Part shown: in pieces, positions 1-13,700 of the stretch
Layout of the letters: every line of letters starts with the position of its first letter
Numbering within the stretch: the first letter of the stretch is position 1
Source of the DNA: Amphiduros pacificus
Lineage: Eukaryota; Annelida; Polychaeta; Phyllodocida; Hesionidae
DNA length: 64,000 nt
NCBI GenBank assembly: GCA_949316495.1
Contig: OX439003.1
Coordinates: 54,623,879-54,687,878 of the forward strand
Reading direction: 5' to 3'
The notes under the pieces: model-generated
Seen by the model: the letters and a program-made list of their open reading frames with translations, nothing else
What the model was told of the DNA's origin: nothing
Databases searched by the model: none
Translations under genes and position numbers: made by a program

Positions 1-140
1 CCCGGTATCTGCATAGACCTACACTGTGTGTGGTATACATGTATGTACTGTCTGCCAGGTCTCTGTATAGACCTACACTGTGTGTGGTATACATGTATGT
101 ACTGCCTGCCAGGTCTCTGTGTAGACCTACACTGTGAGTA
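1..140. repeat. 54-bp minisatellite, cut by window edge
   Basis: About 2.5 copies of a 54-bp unit (copies begin near 4, 58 and 112) containing GTAGACCTACACTGTG. The array continues past the left edge of the window. Confidence 0.85.
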
Positions 141-917
141 TGCCTCTCTTACATAGTGCATCCTAATGTTACCTTTAAAGGCATCAGCTACTCTGGATAA
201 TGTAACATATAAATGCTTAACGCCAGACTAACCTATCACTTAATATGTAAGTGATATGCAAATCTGATACTTCATATCACTTGATATCAGAATTATCATG
301 ATTAATCATAGAACATTATACTTACAGGCAAAGCCAGAATGGAAATTTCATTTTATTCTCTTGTTATCATTCTTCAAAAATTATAAATTGAAAAATATAA
401 ACTAATGGTAAAATTAAAAACATTTTTTCAATGTGCTATAAGCAAATTACAATGAAATCAAAGCACATATCCTGTAAGTTATAAACCATGTACAATATTA
501 AAATACTAGACAACCACAAAACATATCCCCAAACTATTGCTAGTCTCTGATTCCTAGAGTAGTGCATGAGTTTGTGTGAAGTCTGTCAATAATGAGCATG
601 ATAATAGTTGTGCCCAGGGACGTGCACATATGTTTGTTGTGATATATAATCTGCCGGTGGTGTTTGTCTTGTCATATAATATAAGCCCAAGTGGCTTCAT
701 ATTGTCAGATACACACCACCAACATTTATGATATCCTTCTGCATTCAACATTAGCACATCTCTACCCACCAATCAGTTCACAGCATTTCTTTTCTATTTT
801 AATATCTCCAGAATTGAAGTGTATCATGATTTTTTAGTGAAAATAAGTTTATCAAACAAAGCTGTGTCTAAATAACCAGTTTAGCATGGTGATAACTTAG
901 GGCAGACATGAACATGA
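141..917. other. AT-rich intergenic stretch, no gene seen
   Basis: No exon with plausible splice sites and no repeat was recognised here on either strand. Short open frames on the minus strand look like chance. Confidence 0.5.
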
Positions 918-1860
918 AGATGAGGGCACCAGTCAATGATGTATATGAGGTGCTGTAGGATGTGAGGGCACCAGTCAATGATGTTCACGAGGTGCTGTAG
1001 GATGTGAGGGCACCAGTCAATGATGTTCACAAGGTGCTGTAGGATATGAGGGCACACGTCTATGATGTTCACAAGGTGCTGTAGGATGTGAGGGCACACG
1101 TCTATGATGTATATGAGGTGCTGTAGGATGTGAGGGCACACGTCTATGATGTATTATAACAAAACATACCGAGTCGGGAAGCTGGGTGAGCGGATTCAGT
1201 GAGTTGGTGATTGCGGACGGATACCCTGAGCCGAAGGCGAAGGGTATCCGTCCGCCATCACCAACGAACTGAATCCGCTCACACAGCTGACCGACGAGTG
1301 TATGTTTTGTTTTTATACCTCAGACAGCTACTGTATTTTTAAAAAATGATACATGAAACAAGATATTTATCGTTACAAACATTTGTAAACAAAGCGCACC
1401 TCATTTGACCCCGTCACGTGACCCGAAAATGGCGCGTACAGCCATAGACTGGTTGCCGCCATCTGTGTATATACACGATGTTCTTGACACTCGATGGGGG
1501 ACCAGTCTAAAGATGGCCGACGCAAACTAATCAATATTTTACAAATAATCGGCATGCGCGTATTCATTCGAAATCGCATAAATACGCGCATCACTGAGGT
1601 ATAAATGAGGTGCTGTAGGATGTGAGGGCACACGTCTATGATGTATATGAGGTGCTGTAGGATGTGAGGGCACACGTCTATGATGTATATGAGGTGCTGT
1701 AGGATGTGAGGGCACACGTCTGTGATGTATATGAGGTGCTGTAGGATGTGAGGGCACACTTCTATGATGTATATGAGGTGCTGCAGTATGAGGATGAACA
1801 CATCTCTCCTCTTCAGAAGCATGAGAGGTGACGCAGGATGTGAGGGCACACGTCTATGTG
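918..1860. repeat. 42-bp minisatellite split by an insertion
   Basis: A 42-bp unit containing GGTGCTGTAGGATGTGAGGG repeats from 918 to 1154 and again from 1605 to about 1860. The interruption (1155-1604) falls inside a unit: the left side stops after GATGTAT and the right side resumes at ATGAGGTG, so the array was continuous before the insertion. The period is a multiple of three, which explains the minus-strand open frames made of repeated peptides such as CPHILQHL. These are not genes. Confidence 0.9.
1155..1604. mobile_element. Foldback/hairpin element inserted in the minisatellite
   Basis: The left part (about 1155-1316) is a near-perfect hairpin. Arms of about 70 bp run from AACAAAACATAC near the left end, through GTGAGCGGATTCAGT and GCGGACGGATACCCT, to a short loop around 1232-1246, then back. 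The right part (about 1313-1604) is bounded by a perfect 12-bp inverted repeat, TTTATACCTCAG and CTGAGGTATAAA. It is therefore either a composite of two elements or one element with a hairpin end. It carries no coding capacity. Superfamily unknown; it must be younger than the minisatellite it splits. Confidence 0.7.
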
Positions 1861-2710
1861 TTCTTACATTACTGCAGCATGTGGAACATTTCTAATATTT
1901 CACCTCTCTCACCTGCTAGTCAACACAGGAGACAGGAATCAAAACAACACCAAGGTGGGAGCCGAACTTGTGAGACCCTTAGTCTACAAACCCACAGTCC
2001 TTTTTTTTATCCAGATATACAATTTATTCTGGATTAAATAATCAAAGAAATGTGTATCAATATGGTGGCAAATTGTATCCGGAAGGGTGGGCCATGTTTT
2101 TAATGGTGAAAGTCTCCCAAGGAGCTCTTTTGGCACAGTCAGCAACATTTTGGCACAAGTACCATTTTCTGCAAGTGATTCAAAATGGACAAGTGTGTTG
2201 TTTTAACATTTGTATGTGGTTACTTTGCAGGCAGTCTGCTGATCATCATGGTGGAATTCTATCTCTCTGTAGGGTTTATCATCTCGTAATGTTTATGGGC
2301 TGATATTTGCATGATATACTACTACATGCCTCACAGTTCATTTACATTATAAACAACAAGTGTCACATGCAATTACCATAAACATGACTGGAGTCTGTGT
2401 TTCTTTGTCCACCGCACTAATTTGGCTATGCTCCTATGATAATATTTACCGACCATAAACTCCTGATGGAGGTATTCTCTAACAACTAATGCCATTTACA
2501 TAATGATAAGGAAGCAGACAGGCAGGCAAACTACACGGAGCCAGAATTCAACTTTATTCTAACTGTCCTAACCAAGCTAATAGAATGGCTTGCATGCAAT
2601 ATTAATGAGTTCCCATTTTTATAATAAAAGAATGGGATTACTTTTTGGTTTTTTTTTTCTAATCAGAAAACTGCTAATAAAAGGTTAGAAGAGGTGTCCA
2701 TAATAACAAT
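1861..2710. other. Intergenic, no feature recognised
   Basis: Two short open frames on the plus strand show no recognisable domain and no clean splice context. I see nothing else here. Confidence 0.45.
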
Positions 2711-3034
2711 GGTAGGAGATGGCTAACACAGTCTGTCTGGATTACAACCGTGGCAGGAGATGGCTAACACAGTCTGTCTGGATTACAACCGTGGTAGGAG
2801 ATGGCTAACACAGTCTGTCTGGATTACAACCGTGGCAGGAGATGGCTAACACAGTCTGTCTGGATTACAACCGTGGTAGGAGATGGCTAACACAGTCTGT
2901 CTGGATTACAACCGTGGTAGGAGATGGCTAACAGTCTGTCTGGATTACAACCGTGGTAGGAGATGGCTAACACAGTCTGTCTGGATTACAACCGTGGTAG
3001 GAGATGGCTAACACAATCTGTCTGGATTACAACC
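2711..3034. repeat. 41-bp minisatellite
   Basis: About eight near-identical copies of a 41-bp unit containing GATGGCTAACACAGTCTGTC. One copy lacks 3 bp. The very high identity suggests recent expansion. Confidence 0.9.
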
Positions 3035-6000
3035 ATGCAAAAATCCTGAGATCGTCGTAATATGAATTACAATTTGATTCTCGATATCAAAATATATTGA
3101 ATATTGATCTAGAATCTAGCTTCATACCTGCATCACATAAGATAATCCATTATTAATCTCATGGAAAATTATATTTTGCCTTTAATCTTTCTTTGATAAA
3201 TATGTAATGTATTATGAAGTCCTTTCAATCAAAATGTTGACAGCTCAAAGTTAAGATATATTGTATATAATTATTCAGAATATTACAGAAGTAGGAAAAT
3301 AGTGTGCATTTATAATTACATGCAACACATATGAACTCAAAAGTGGTATACAAGCAGTGTATGTTATAATATGATGATTACCAGTAAAGAGATCATAAAA
3401 GATGTATCAGGCAGGAGGCACGTCCAGAACTATTCTTGGGGGAGGGTTATATCCCAACCAGCCACACTAAGTCATTCTCAATACAAGATGTGTGTCCATT
3501 TTCATCTGATTCTGAGAGTCTGACGTAAATATTATGGACATCACAGTCATGAATAACATAGATAGCAAGATATTCATGGAACAAGATGCTTATGGGAATT
3601 CCTCTGCAGGATTTCTTGACATGCCACTGGGCTCCAGGGGGACCACTAGAGGGCCTAATCTGCACTGCAGGTATACACACTGCTGACCAATCAAGCCCTA
3701 TTTACCTTGCACCACTCGCAGCTGAGTGACATTAATTACATGGGCCAATGTAGACGTGCTCCCATCCCCGACAGGAGGTGCCAGACTGGCTCACACTTAA
3801 CTTAATACATCCATCGCAGTTATGCAAATTGGTGTGGTTAAATGGCAAATCAACATGTTCTGCATGACAAACATAATGTCTGTACACTGTGGAGGAAAGA
3901 TTATTTTCAATATTGAAATGGCGGGGTTACTGTTCATGTGTCTGTTAAATTTTCCCTTGGAAAGGATCACTTAACAATCACTCTAAAGGATTTCATCTTG
4001 GGCAGCTTCAAATATTCAATTTTGAAATTTTCATAATAGACCATTCCTTTAGAAAGTCATCTTGTGTCCTAACCATAAGCAACGCAAGACCGATCTATAC
4101 TTCTATTTTGAAAATACTGTTTCAAATTTCTCTATTACAGCTCCCCTTATTTTTTTCCAAAATCGATTTTGCATGCAGACTTGTATTTTGGGCAGCATAC
4201 AGTGCACATGCTACATGTGTCGGGGACGTGTGAGGATATTCCAAGGAACGATGCCTCAGCTACACCTGTGTTTTTGGACAACTTCCATCTTGTGCTTATT
4301 TTACCTGCAAAGTCACAGGCTTATCTTGGCAGATCTCATGTCATGTCACCTGATTATATTGATATAGAATCTGGTAGCTGCACATAAATCTACCATTAAC
4401 CATAATCAGGATGGAGATATACAACACATTAAGGTGATCAATGATATACGAAGCCATGCACAAATATATATGTATTGTATACCAGTATATATGTTGGCAT
4501 CTCCCAAGCCACACCCTAAAAAGCTATACATCATTAAAGACCGAAAGTCAAAAATTAGTCTCTATCTAAATTGGCTAGATTGATAATCATCAAACGAACT
4601 TGTTATAATATTTAGGAAAAGACAATACAATTGAAATGATTTACAGACAAAATGAACAGTATGTTAATTATCCAAACTTCTCATATTTCACCTAAATCAA
4701 CAGTATTAAATATATCAAATAAAATCTCCGTGCAAATCGCATATGCCCAATTCTGTATGCCCAAGTTTACTGAGAGGAAGGCTAAGGCACATTTTATAAA
4801 AGTCACAGTAGGTATATTTATCAGATCAGCTAGTTGTCTGATGTAGCCAAGGTTTTTTTAATGAATTATGAATACACCATGTATCTATGCATACAACAGG
4901 CTGACTTTGCAATATGAGGTCTATGCATCATAATGCAAGGAAAGCTGACACTTTGGTCGGCCATGTATAAATCAATGTGTATTGTCTCGTCAGATGCAGA
5001 CATCATAGCTCTGCAATCAATAGCAGGGCTCGGCAGCTGGGTTGTTTTTGTGAGATTTGCTCCAGTGAACACTTCTGATGACTTGACAGTTATCTTTATT
5101 CTAATATTGATGTGTCTGTAACACTCCTTATGAAGGTAGCTGGCTCAATGTTTGCAAGCTTAAAACAGTCCGGGTGCAATGTGCCATATAGCACTGTGCA
5201 GACTGGGTGTGTGGTACTGATTGGGTGTGTCGATCAGCATTAATCAAGTGTCCATATCAAACCTACAACAGACCTGAAATATTTTTACAGGCCTGTAATC
5301 AGCTTATTTCATGACCACTCATGAACAGAGCAATCCTTTGGTTCATGAATACAGCATTCAAGTCTCAGATCCATCAACACTATTCTCCATAACCCTTCAC
5401 CTTCTATGGCGACAATCTCACCATTATGCAATAGCACTTTAATCGGTCACATGGGCATGATTTGGAGCTGGTAGAAGGGCACAAGATGCATAAGTGGTCA
5501 TTATAAGGCATTAGAGAGCTGCCAGGTACAAAGATGCTGACAATCAAATACACCACTACTTCCTGCCCCAGTCTTACAATACTGCTTCATTCACATCCAT
5601 ATACACTCTATTTCATTTCTAACAATTGTTCTATTCAAATGAAATAAAAAATATCATTCACATTGTTATGCCTAAAACAAGATGATTATTTTCTAGACTA
5701 CAACAAATAATGCAGCTTGTTGTTGAGCTGCTGTGCCGCGTTTACCTGGCCGTGAAAGTTAGATTGTAGCCTAGTTTTTCTAAAGGAACATCAATTTTGT
5801 TTTGGAGATGGTCACTGGAGATAGCGGAGTCCGAGTAAACTCACACTCCAGGCCACATGCTGGTAGCTATACACAACACAGTGACAAACCAACCCAACAA
5901 ACTGCCAAAATCTCTCATAATTATCACTCATAAATATCTTATGGCTCTCTTAAAGGAGCCAATAGTTCAGAATTATTTCAATTTTGTTTACCCTCCGTTC

Positions 6001-6710
6001 TGACCTATTTTTTGAAAAGGTCTGTAACTTTGGTTGTGCATCGATTGTGGTCTGATTTGAAAAGAAATTAAATTTTCTCTTTATAATCTCATCTCATCTT
6101 TAAAGCTGGGAATATTTGAAAGATTATTCAAATAATACTGTGTGTAGTTCAAAGTGGTAATACGGTGTGGTGTATATTGTAATTAACTCAATGGCATATT
6201 TTCTTTCATCTTCTATTTAATTGCATTGTTTTCTCCAAAAACTAATTGCATTAGTGAAACAAATCTATTACAAACTTGAATGTATAATTTTCATAAAACT
6301 CGTGAATCTACATATTGTAATCAATATATGGAAAGAAACTGAGCAATATTTCCGTGAAATATTTCACTACTTTTCAGAACCTTTAAGATGCGAATTCTTT
6401 GCTGGACTTTAGATCCAAGCCTCAGACCTGCGGTATATTTTTGGTGTTTGAAGTATGCACTCTGCATCACAATGAAATAATTTATATATGTGGCCAACAA
6501 CACAATCAATATTGCGAATGTTTCGTTTTAATGTCCAGATGAAGGAAAGCTCCAAAGGCGCACAGGGAATCCCAGATCTAGGGCCAGAGATACGACACCT
6601 CTACACAAGTGTCACCGGACAACAAACGACGGGCCCCGGCGAGGCTCAGCGGTACCTCACCGTCCCGAAGACTTCTGTCCCGTACTCTGAGAATAATTGC
6701 TGACACTCAC
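3035..6710. other. Intergenic or intronic stretch upstream of CSTPP1
   Basis: AT-rich DNA with no confidently recognised gene. If the minus-strand signal-peptide exon at 6711-6756 begins a gene, this stretch is its introns and later exons; one candidate exon (3447-3664) is listed separately. Open frames around 4062-4387 and 4866-5121 were inspected and resemble nothing I know. Confidence 0.4.
3447..3664 (-). CDS. Possible last exon of the unidentified secreted protein
   Basis: On the minus strand a candidate 3' splice site (ending CTGCAG) opens a frame of about 73 codons that stops at 3447. The incoming phase (one base carried over) matches the outgoing phase of the signal-peptide exon at 6711-6756, so the two could be joined, giving a small secreted protein of about 87 residues with three cysteines and many polar residues. 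The phase match alone has a one-in-three chance of being accidental, the intron would be 3 kb, and I recognise no family. It may equally be non-coding. Confidence 0.22.
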
Positions 6711-6756
6711 CTTCTACAACGACCACAGCCAGTAAAAGCAAGGCCAGGGCCTTCAT
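6711..6756 (-). CDS. First coding exon of an unidentified secreted protein
   Basis: Read on the minus strand, an ATG at 6756 opens a 15-residue segment (MKALALLLLAVVVVE) followed at once by a consensus 5' splice site, GTGAGT. A lysine followed by about a dozen aliphatic residues is a classic signal peptide, so the product is probably secreted or membrane-bound. The exon ends in phase 1. The gene would run toward lower coordinates; the only compatible downstream exon I found is the weak candidate at 3447-3664. It lies about 0.5 kb from, and divergent to, the first exon of CSTPP1. The protein family is unknown to me. Confidence 0.5.
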
Positions 6757-7268
6757 TGTGATGATATCTATCTTTGCATAAGGAAATTCACCAGTAAATT
6801 CCACTCAGGGTTGACTTATAACAATAAATAGTAAAGCAATATGGTTCACTTCTTCCCGCTTGCAAGCTTGCCATGCAAGTGAGCAAGGAGCGCGTTGTTC
6901 AGGTGGTAACTTGCCAGTGCCATCTGGTGTCAAAATGACACATCTTGCAAACATAAAAAAATAGACTCAAAACAACTTTACAGACACCATGTCAATAAAA
7001 CATGTGAGTTGAAAGATAATATCTTATATGTGATTATTAACCCTAATTTTGGTGAGGGGTACATGTTAATTAACGAATTGAAAATATTTTTGTTTGTCAA
7101 GATTTAAGTTTATATTTTGTACGAAACTTCGTATCGATTTTACCTAGCTTTGCTTGTGCGACGAACAGACAGAGAAGGGAAGCTGAAAGCGTTGCTAGGC
7201 ATAATGTCATGAATTGTGTCTATTTTACTGAGAATATGCGAAAATTCATATTTTAGACAATTATAAGA
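6757..7268. promoter_or_regulatory. Putative bidirectional promoter region
   Basis: The 512 bp between two divergent first coding exons (6756 on minus, 7269 on plus) must contain at least part of both promoters and 5' UTRs. An in-frame stop (TAG at 7254-7256) lies just upstream of the plus-strand ATG, supporting that start. No strong core-promoter motif was identified with certainty. Confidence 0.4.
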
Positions 7269-10200
7269 ATGGATCGTGATGACTTTCGCTTCAACATCAG
7301 CACAGAAAAATATTTGGGTAAGTGCATTTTTCTTGCGACAAAGAGCTGGTGCCTGCAATGTTTACATAATGGAATTAGAAACAAATGCACTTCAGTCTTA
7401 GACGATTGTACTCTCCTTGGGCTTAGCTGATCTAGACTAGTGTTTATACCTGGCTCTGCAATTAAACGACATATATAATTCGATGAGTGAGTGCTCAGAG
7501 GCCACACCCAGTGCAAGCAGCCAATAGACACAGTAAAATATTTTCTCGAATGTGATCATTGTTGTCAATGTTTTGTCTTTTGATGAGAAAGTGAGTACAA
7601 CATCAAATCAACGTGCTGGTAATGACACGTGTGAGTAACAATCATCGTGTGTGAGGTTGTAGCAGCTTGTTTTGGTCTGAAAGAGGCTGGGCATGAAATC
7701 TGTGTAGGTGCACAGCCCACAAACTGCTAACCTGTCTGTGAATTATGCAAATAATCCTGCAGAAAAATTAGGGATATTTTTATGCTTATTGAGGCAGAGG
7801 AAGCACATGACCCTACCTCGACATGCAGAGTGCGACTATAGGCAATGCCATATCAATGATCATGATAATTGTGACTGTTACTAATATTACAGTGGTCCAT
7901 CATAAAGTTAGAAATATCTTGCAAATTCCACCAGAGAGCTACGTTGTGAACCTAGTTTGCATATGCCTCCGAGTGGATATAAGGTTTATATTATAAAATA
8001 AAATGAATTCATGCCGCTGTGGAATTATGAGAAAATAAGAGGAAGAAATAAGTGTATATTAATAAGATGTGCATTGATTAGATTGTAGAAATGTTGTGTG
8101 TGTGGTCTTGCTTGGTTTTGTTGTAGTTTTGGATAGAGTTCAGTAAGAGCTGAAACCATCAGTACCTTCTCCTCCTTGTAGGTCCCTGACCTTGGAGTAG
8201 TACACTTATAGCTTGCACATATACTATCATTATGTGCACCTCTGAAGTGAAGTCACAAATTTCAAACCATGAAAGAACAATGTCACACCTGCAGTTTTAA
8301 TTCAAACACTCCTGAATACTCCACAATGTCACACCTGCAGTTTTAATTCAAACATTCCTGAATACTCCATTCCAAAGTAAATGCACATAATCCTCGGAAT
8401 ATCCTTTGGTTTAAGAAAATTTATCATTCTTGAAGTATACACCTATTTTTGTCAATGATAATGCACACTTTTTAATATATTTCACTTCAACTTTTTATTT
8501 TTGAAAGAATTATTTTTCATATAAATTTGAAAATATACTTCACAGACAAATAAATAATCCATGAAATTAACCTGCATAGATATGTAGATACTCAAATATG
8601 GATGACAATTTGACACAGTCAGGATTACACATTAGGAAAAACTTTATCAAGGTCTTGTAAAGAATACCAGTTATATCCTGAAGGAGAAAAGTAATAGTTC
8701 ATTTTGATTAGTGAGCAAACCACATGTTCAACATGTAGGATGTTGTTGAAAAGCTAGATTTCATATTTAACTTTCAGATTAGCCCAAATATTGTCCATGG
8801 TTTTGGTACATGGTTGCTATATTAGGTTTATCTGACGTCTCACATTAATGCCAGCATAGGCTATGGTAAAATAGATGTGAATGTATGTGTTTAACATACC
8901 CCCCATCAACCAAGTTCACTTGTATTTGTGATAATTTATCAATTTTGATGAACACATTACTTCTCCTGATAGCAACTCTTGCTCTTTTTTGTGTACCAGG
9001 TGTGATGAGTTTGGATACAGTTGGACCTGATACCATTTATAGTCTATAAGTTAATTGCAAGCCAAATCTAAATTTAAAGTATAAAAACTTTTCGCTGAAC
9101 AGCCTTAAAAAATATTTGTTATGTATTTATTGAGAAAATATTTTAATGCATACAAATATTTTACTGGCTCTAGTATAAACTGAAAACAAACACCAGAGCT
9201 AAGAGTTAAGACCATTTTGTCTGTCTTATTTGAAAAGACTTGTAGATAATCCTGCTTCCCGGTCAAGTTATCATATATATCATATCAATATCATATTTAC
9301 ACCAGGGTAGTTAGGGCCTTGAGCTCAGATTCCTGTATGAACCTGGGGATTACTTGGTTGGCATAGATGTAAAATATCACAAACAATAAGTTTTTTTAAA
9401 TCAAGAAAACGTCCAGCATTTTAAATGGAAGGAAATTTGTATTTGTCACAAATGTGTTGACTTGTTACAAATGTTGTGAACTAGCTGTCCTGGCCCATCA
9501 GGTATATTTGTGTAGAACTGATGTAAATAATGTGCTAGTTTAGCCCCCATATCCTGGTGAGGGTCAGCAGTAATGCACTGCTTGTCGTATGAGGCATCAT
9601 TATCAACTCATCATGGGAGAAATAAATATGGGATGGCAAGGCCAGCCATTAAACAGCCCATATATCACTCATCATGAACTTTTATTATTATTTTCCAAAT
9701 ATCATATACACAACAGTGCCCTCTACTGGGCTAATAGTGCATTTCTAGATGTTTCTTTATCCGCTATATGTAATTATTGGGTCAGCTCATTTGTGAATAT
9801 GGACTGTATAAAAGCAAGGAACGAATGATGTATTGTCAATAATTATAAACTAAATTATCAGTGGCATCAATAAGTGTTAAAATATGATAAAATGTTATCA
9901 CTAAACATGACAAAAAGAAGAAAAGTTTAAATTATTTTTGCAGAAATCGCAAAAAAATTATATTTATGCCTTTTTCCTTTAGCCTCTATTTGGATCACAA
10001 AGAGGAAATAGATGGTTATTTAAATATGATTGGCCGTATCATTTTGTGAAGTGTCCTCAGAGAGACGTTTCCTGATTTGCTTATATACTATAATGATGTT
10101 AGATAGTGTTATAATGATGTTCAGTATGGTTAGATTGATGCTTAATTGTGTTAGATTGATGCTTAATTGTGTTAGATTGATGCTTAATTGTGTTAGATTG

Positions 10201-13200
10201 ATGCTTAATTGTGTTAGATTGATGCTTAATTGTGCTAGACTGATGCTTAATTGTGCTAGACTGATGCTTAATTGTGCTAGACTGATGCTTAATTGTGCTA
10301 GATTGATGCTTAATTGTGCTAGATTGATGCTTAATTGTGCTAGATTGATGCTTAATTGTGCTAGATTGATGCTTAATTGTGCTAGATTGATGCTTAATTG
10401 TGCTAGATTGATGCTTAATTGTGCTAGATTGAAGCTTAATTGTGCTAGATTGATGCTTAATTGTGCTAGATTGATGCTTAATTGTGCTAGATTGATGCTT
10501 AATTGTGCTAGATTGATCCTGGTGGTTATAAACATTCTTAACCTGCTCCAGGATGACACACAGAGTTCATGATACCTTTTTGCAAACACAGACTGCCAGT
10601 CATAAAATTACCAAGGTGTAACCAGTAAAACTACTTATTCTAGTTCCATTAAATATTACATTTGCTATAGCTTTAAGCTTCTCAGTCAATAAACTAATTA
10701 TATGCCAAATTTGATCAAGTGGTACATGGTACAATAGGTATTATATTTAACAGCTTTGAATTGAGGAAGAAGTTTTATTGTCGCACAACTCCTCAAATAC
10801 TTGGATATGACCAGGACTTCATGCAAGTAGCTTTCAGGCCATGCTGATTAATATGACAGTTATTTTCTTTCTTTTCAGAACGCCATGATATTCTCAGCTA
10901 CATAGAAGATGCTGTTACACAACTACTTGAACACAAAGAAGAAAATCCTAAAGTCAACACTTCAAGGTTCTTCAGTGACTAGTATGTTTCTTTCATGTAT
11001 TTAATTGTCATCAATGTTGACAAATCATATTTATAGAACTATGATATTTACTAGACCTCTGAGGGTGCATTGGATAATTTTTCTTATTACTTTTTCCATT
11101 TTACTCCTTTTCTGTTTTCTATTTTACTCCATTTCTAGTTTCCATTTTACTCCTTTTCCCCTAAAACTGAGATTGGAAGATCACTGTACTTTAAAAAAAA
11201 AAATAAACACCATTTTTGATGTTTAAAAAATGGAAGAAAACAGATAAAGGTTTGTTGATTTCTGAGATTATTTTTTACTTGTCAATTTTGATCTTTAAGA
11301 AATGGAAGTAAAGTAATCAGAACGTTTTTAGCTTAGGGAGGATACATCTTGCAGATAGCAGCCAGTATTGCCTCAGATGGGGGGGGGGGGGGGGGGGTCA
11401 AGGAACCAGACCATCTAATTAGGGGGGTTGTTGACATTCACAGCTGCACAGTGGAGCAATAGTAATTGTCCTTAGGTAATTAAAGTTATCACGTCAAGGT
11501 CATTTACCCCGTGGGATCAGTGACACCTGTCATAATATGACCATTTATTAGCCTCACCTCCGGCAGGGGGAGCTCCCTGTGGCAACGGGAAATTACTTAA
11601 CGTTAAAGGTCTGTATGCATAAGCTGCAATAGTAGTTTCCATTTATTAATGGGGCCCTTATGATATCAATACGCTGATAGACACATCTTACCAAGATCTA
11701 CTTCCTCAAAGGAAACATATCATATCAATATTATTGGAAGCACTTTTAAGAACTGATATAAATCATTTTTTACCCTTCAATCAAGTTTTATTTTTGTCAT
11801 GGAATCTGTCCATCAGTTTGTCCATGCAAGGATTACATGTTCCATCTTGTAAATTATAAAGTTTATTCATTCTAAAATTATACCAGGTGTGTATCATATA
11901 TTGTAACAGAGACCCTGAAAATGAGGAGTTTTTAGACAATTTTTCCTGGAAAGCTAAGGAACTTTAGGGCTGTGCATATTGTTTTGTAATTAGAATTAAC
12001 TTTGAGCACATTTCCACCTTTTATGAAACATTTATAGAAACTTGAGCCTTTTCTGTAATATCTTGCTGCAATATGCTCTTTATATTCTTAATTATTTTGT
12101 TCTCTCATATGTTTCTGTAATTTGTTTGGTGAAATCTTTTATAAGTTTTTTTTTTGCATAACAATTTGATTATACAATTATTTTATTCATATTTTGGATT
12201 ATTCCAAGCCTTCTCTGTGAAGCTAATATTTTGAAACAATTATGTGTGATGCAATACATGAATGTAGGGTGAAGTTATTGACCTTTTTCCTTGCCTTAAG
12301 TATACTGCTATTGATGCAGCCTCCCTGGATATAGGAAACATCAATCAAACCAGACACACATATGCAAGAGTCAATATTGATATTACCGTTGTCTCAGGAA
12401 AGTGACCAATTTCCTATACAATCCTTGCACAAGTTGACCCACTGACACGATCTTAGCAAGCTAATATTGGCAGTGCAGCTGATCATACCAGACTTCACTG
12501 CTCTAAACTTAACTCCTATTTACCTTGAGAACATTTCTAATTCCTTACTCTAACAGGCATCTTAATTTGTTGATATATCAATGATAATCTCTTTATGTAA
12601 ACTTCAGGGTTGAGGTGATGTTTACTGGCGTGTCACTGCAGATACTGACCGGTCACTCTAGATACTGACCGGTCACAGCTCATTAGTATAATGAATCACC
12701 TGGGCCAGAATCAATAACCAATATTCTCCCAGTTCCTCAAATCACACCCAGCACGAGATTACATGTGAAGTGGTTGAGATCTGGGTTAATGTACAGAAGA
12801 GTGAACCATAATTATTTGCCAAACATTCGTGCTGCCTGACAATTATTTATATTCATTATGGGTATAACAACTTGCAATGGTCAATTGGTCAAATGACTTT
12901 TGCAAATATTATTACATTATGTAGGTTTTAGATTTTGAATTCTATGTGAGCAAAACAAGTTTGCTTTATACATGATATTCCTCCCAATATTATATTGTAA
13001 TATAACTTATGTGTAATGTGATATGTTAGCATTTTGTTTGAGATTTCAATAATTTTATCAGAAATAAATTCTTTGTGAATATTCATGCTCCCTTTTGACA
13101 CAGATATTTGGTAACCAATAATATCTCAAATGAAGATATTAGTTAATGAATGGTTATGAACTGTTTGCAGTTTTTTGAGTGTGAAAGATGGCAATCACGT

Positions 13201-13642
13201 GATATTCCGGGAGTTTGCCTATGTGAAGGCAACGCCCCACAATAGGGCTTCCTTCGTACGCACATTCTGGAAATGTTTCAGGCATATCGGCAGAAAAGGA
13301 GGTAACATATTTACGTTATCATGAGAATTTGCAGTGATTATTGATAGAGCTAAGATTCAATGTTTCCATTTTACTGTTGAACTGCGTGGCTATTTCAGAC
13401 CTGTTGAGCGTGAGGGAATATCACTCATTGATATGTCTGCTTTGTCCTGACTTCCCTTTTCAACCTGTCCAGAAAACTGCCAGGTAAGATAAACGTTTTA
13501 AAAGATATATCAACGTCTTTTTCAATAACCCACAGGTTTGAAGTATGTCTATAAAGATTTGGAATACTGTGAAATACTTAGTGACTGAATTGTCTTCTGC
13601 TCTAAATTTGCTCTAAAATTGTCTATATACTTTAAATGACCA

Positions 13643-13700
<58 letters not shown>

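Larger units (their letters stand above)
7318..10878 (+). other. CSTPP1 intron 1
   Basis: A 3.6-kb intron between GTAAGT (7318) and the acceptor ending TTTTCAG (10878). It contains a two-copy repeat near 8281 and a 21-bp minisatellite at 10130-10517, and otherwise nothing I can name. Confidence 0.75.

Noticed and set aside
881-1849. Minus-strand frames with repeated CPHILQHL
   Set aside because: They are the 42-bp minisatellite; the period is divisible by three.
4062-5121. Several open frames of 60-100 codons on both strands
   Set aside because: No recognisable domain, no convincing splice pairing, and similar in length to chance frames elsewhere in this AT-rich DNA.
10020-10589. Open frames of about 180 codons on both strands
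   Set aside because: They are a 21-bp tandem repeat read in frame (NLAQLSI and RLMLNCA heptapeptides).
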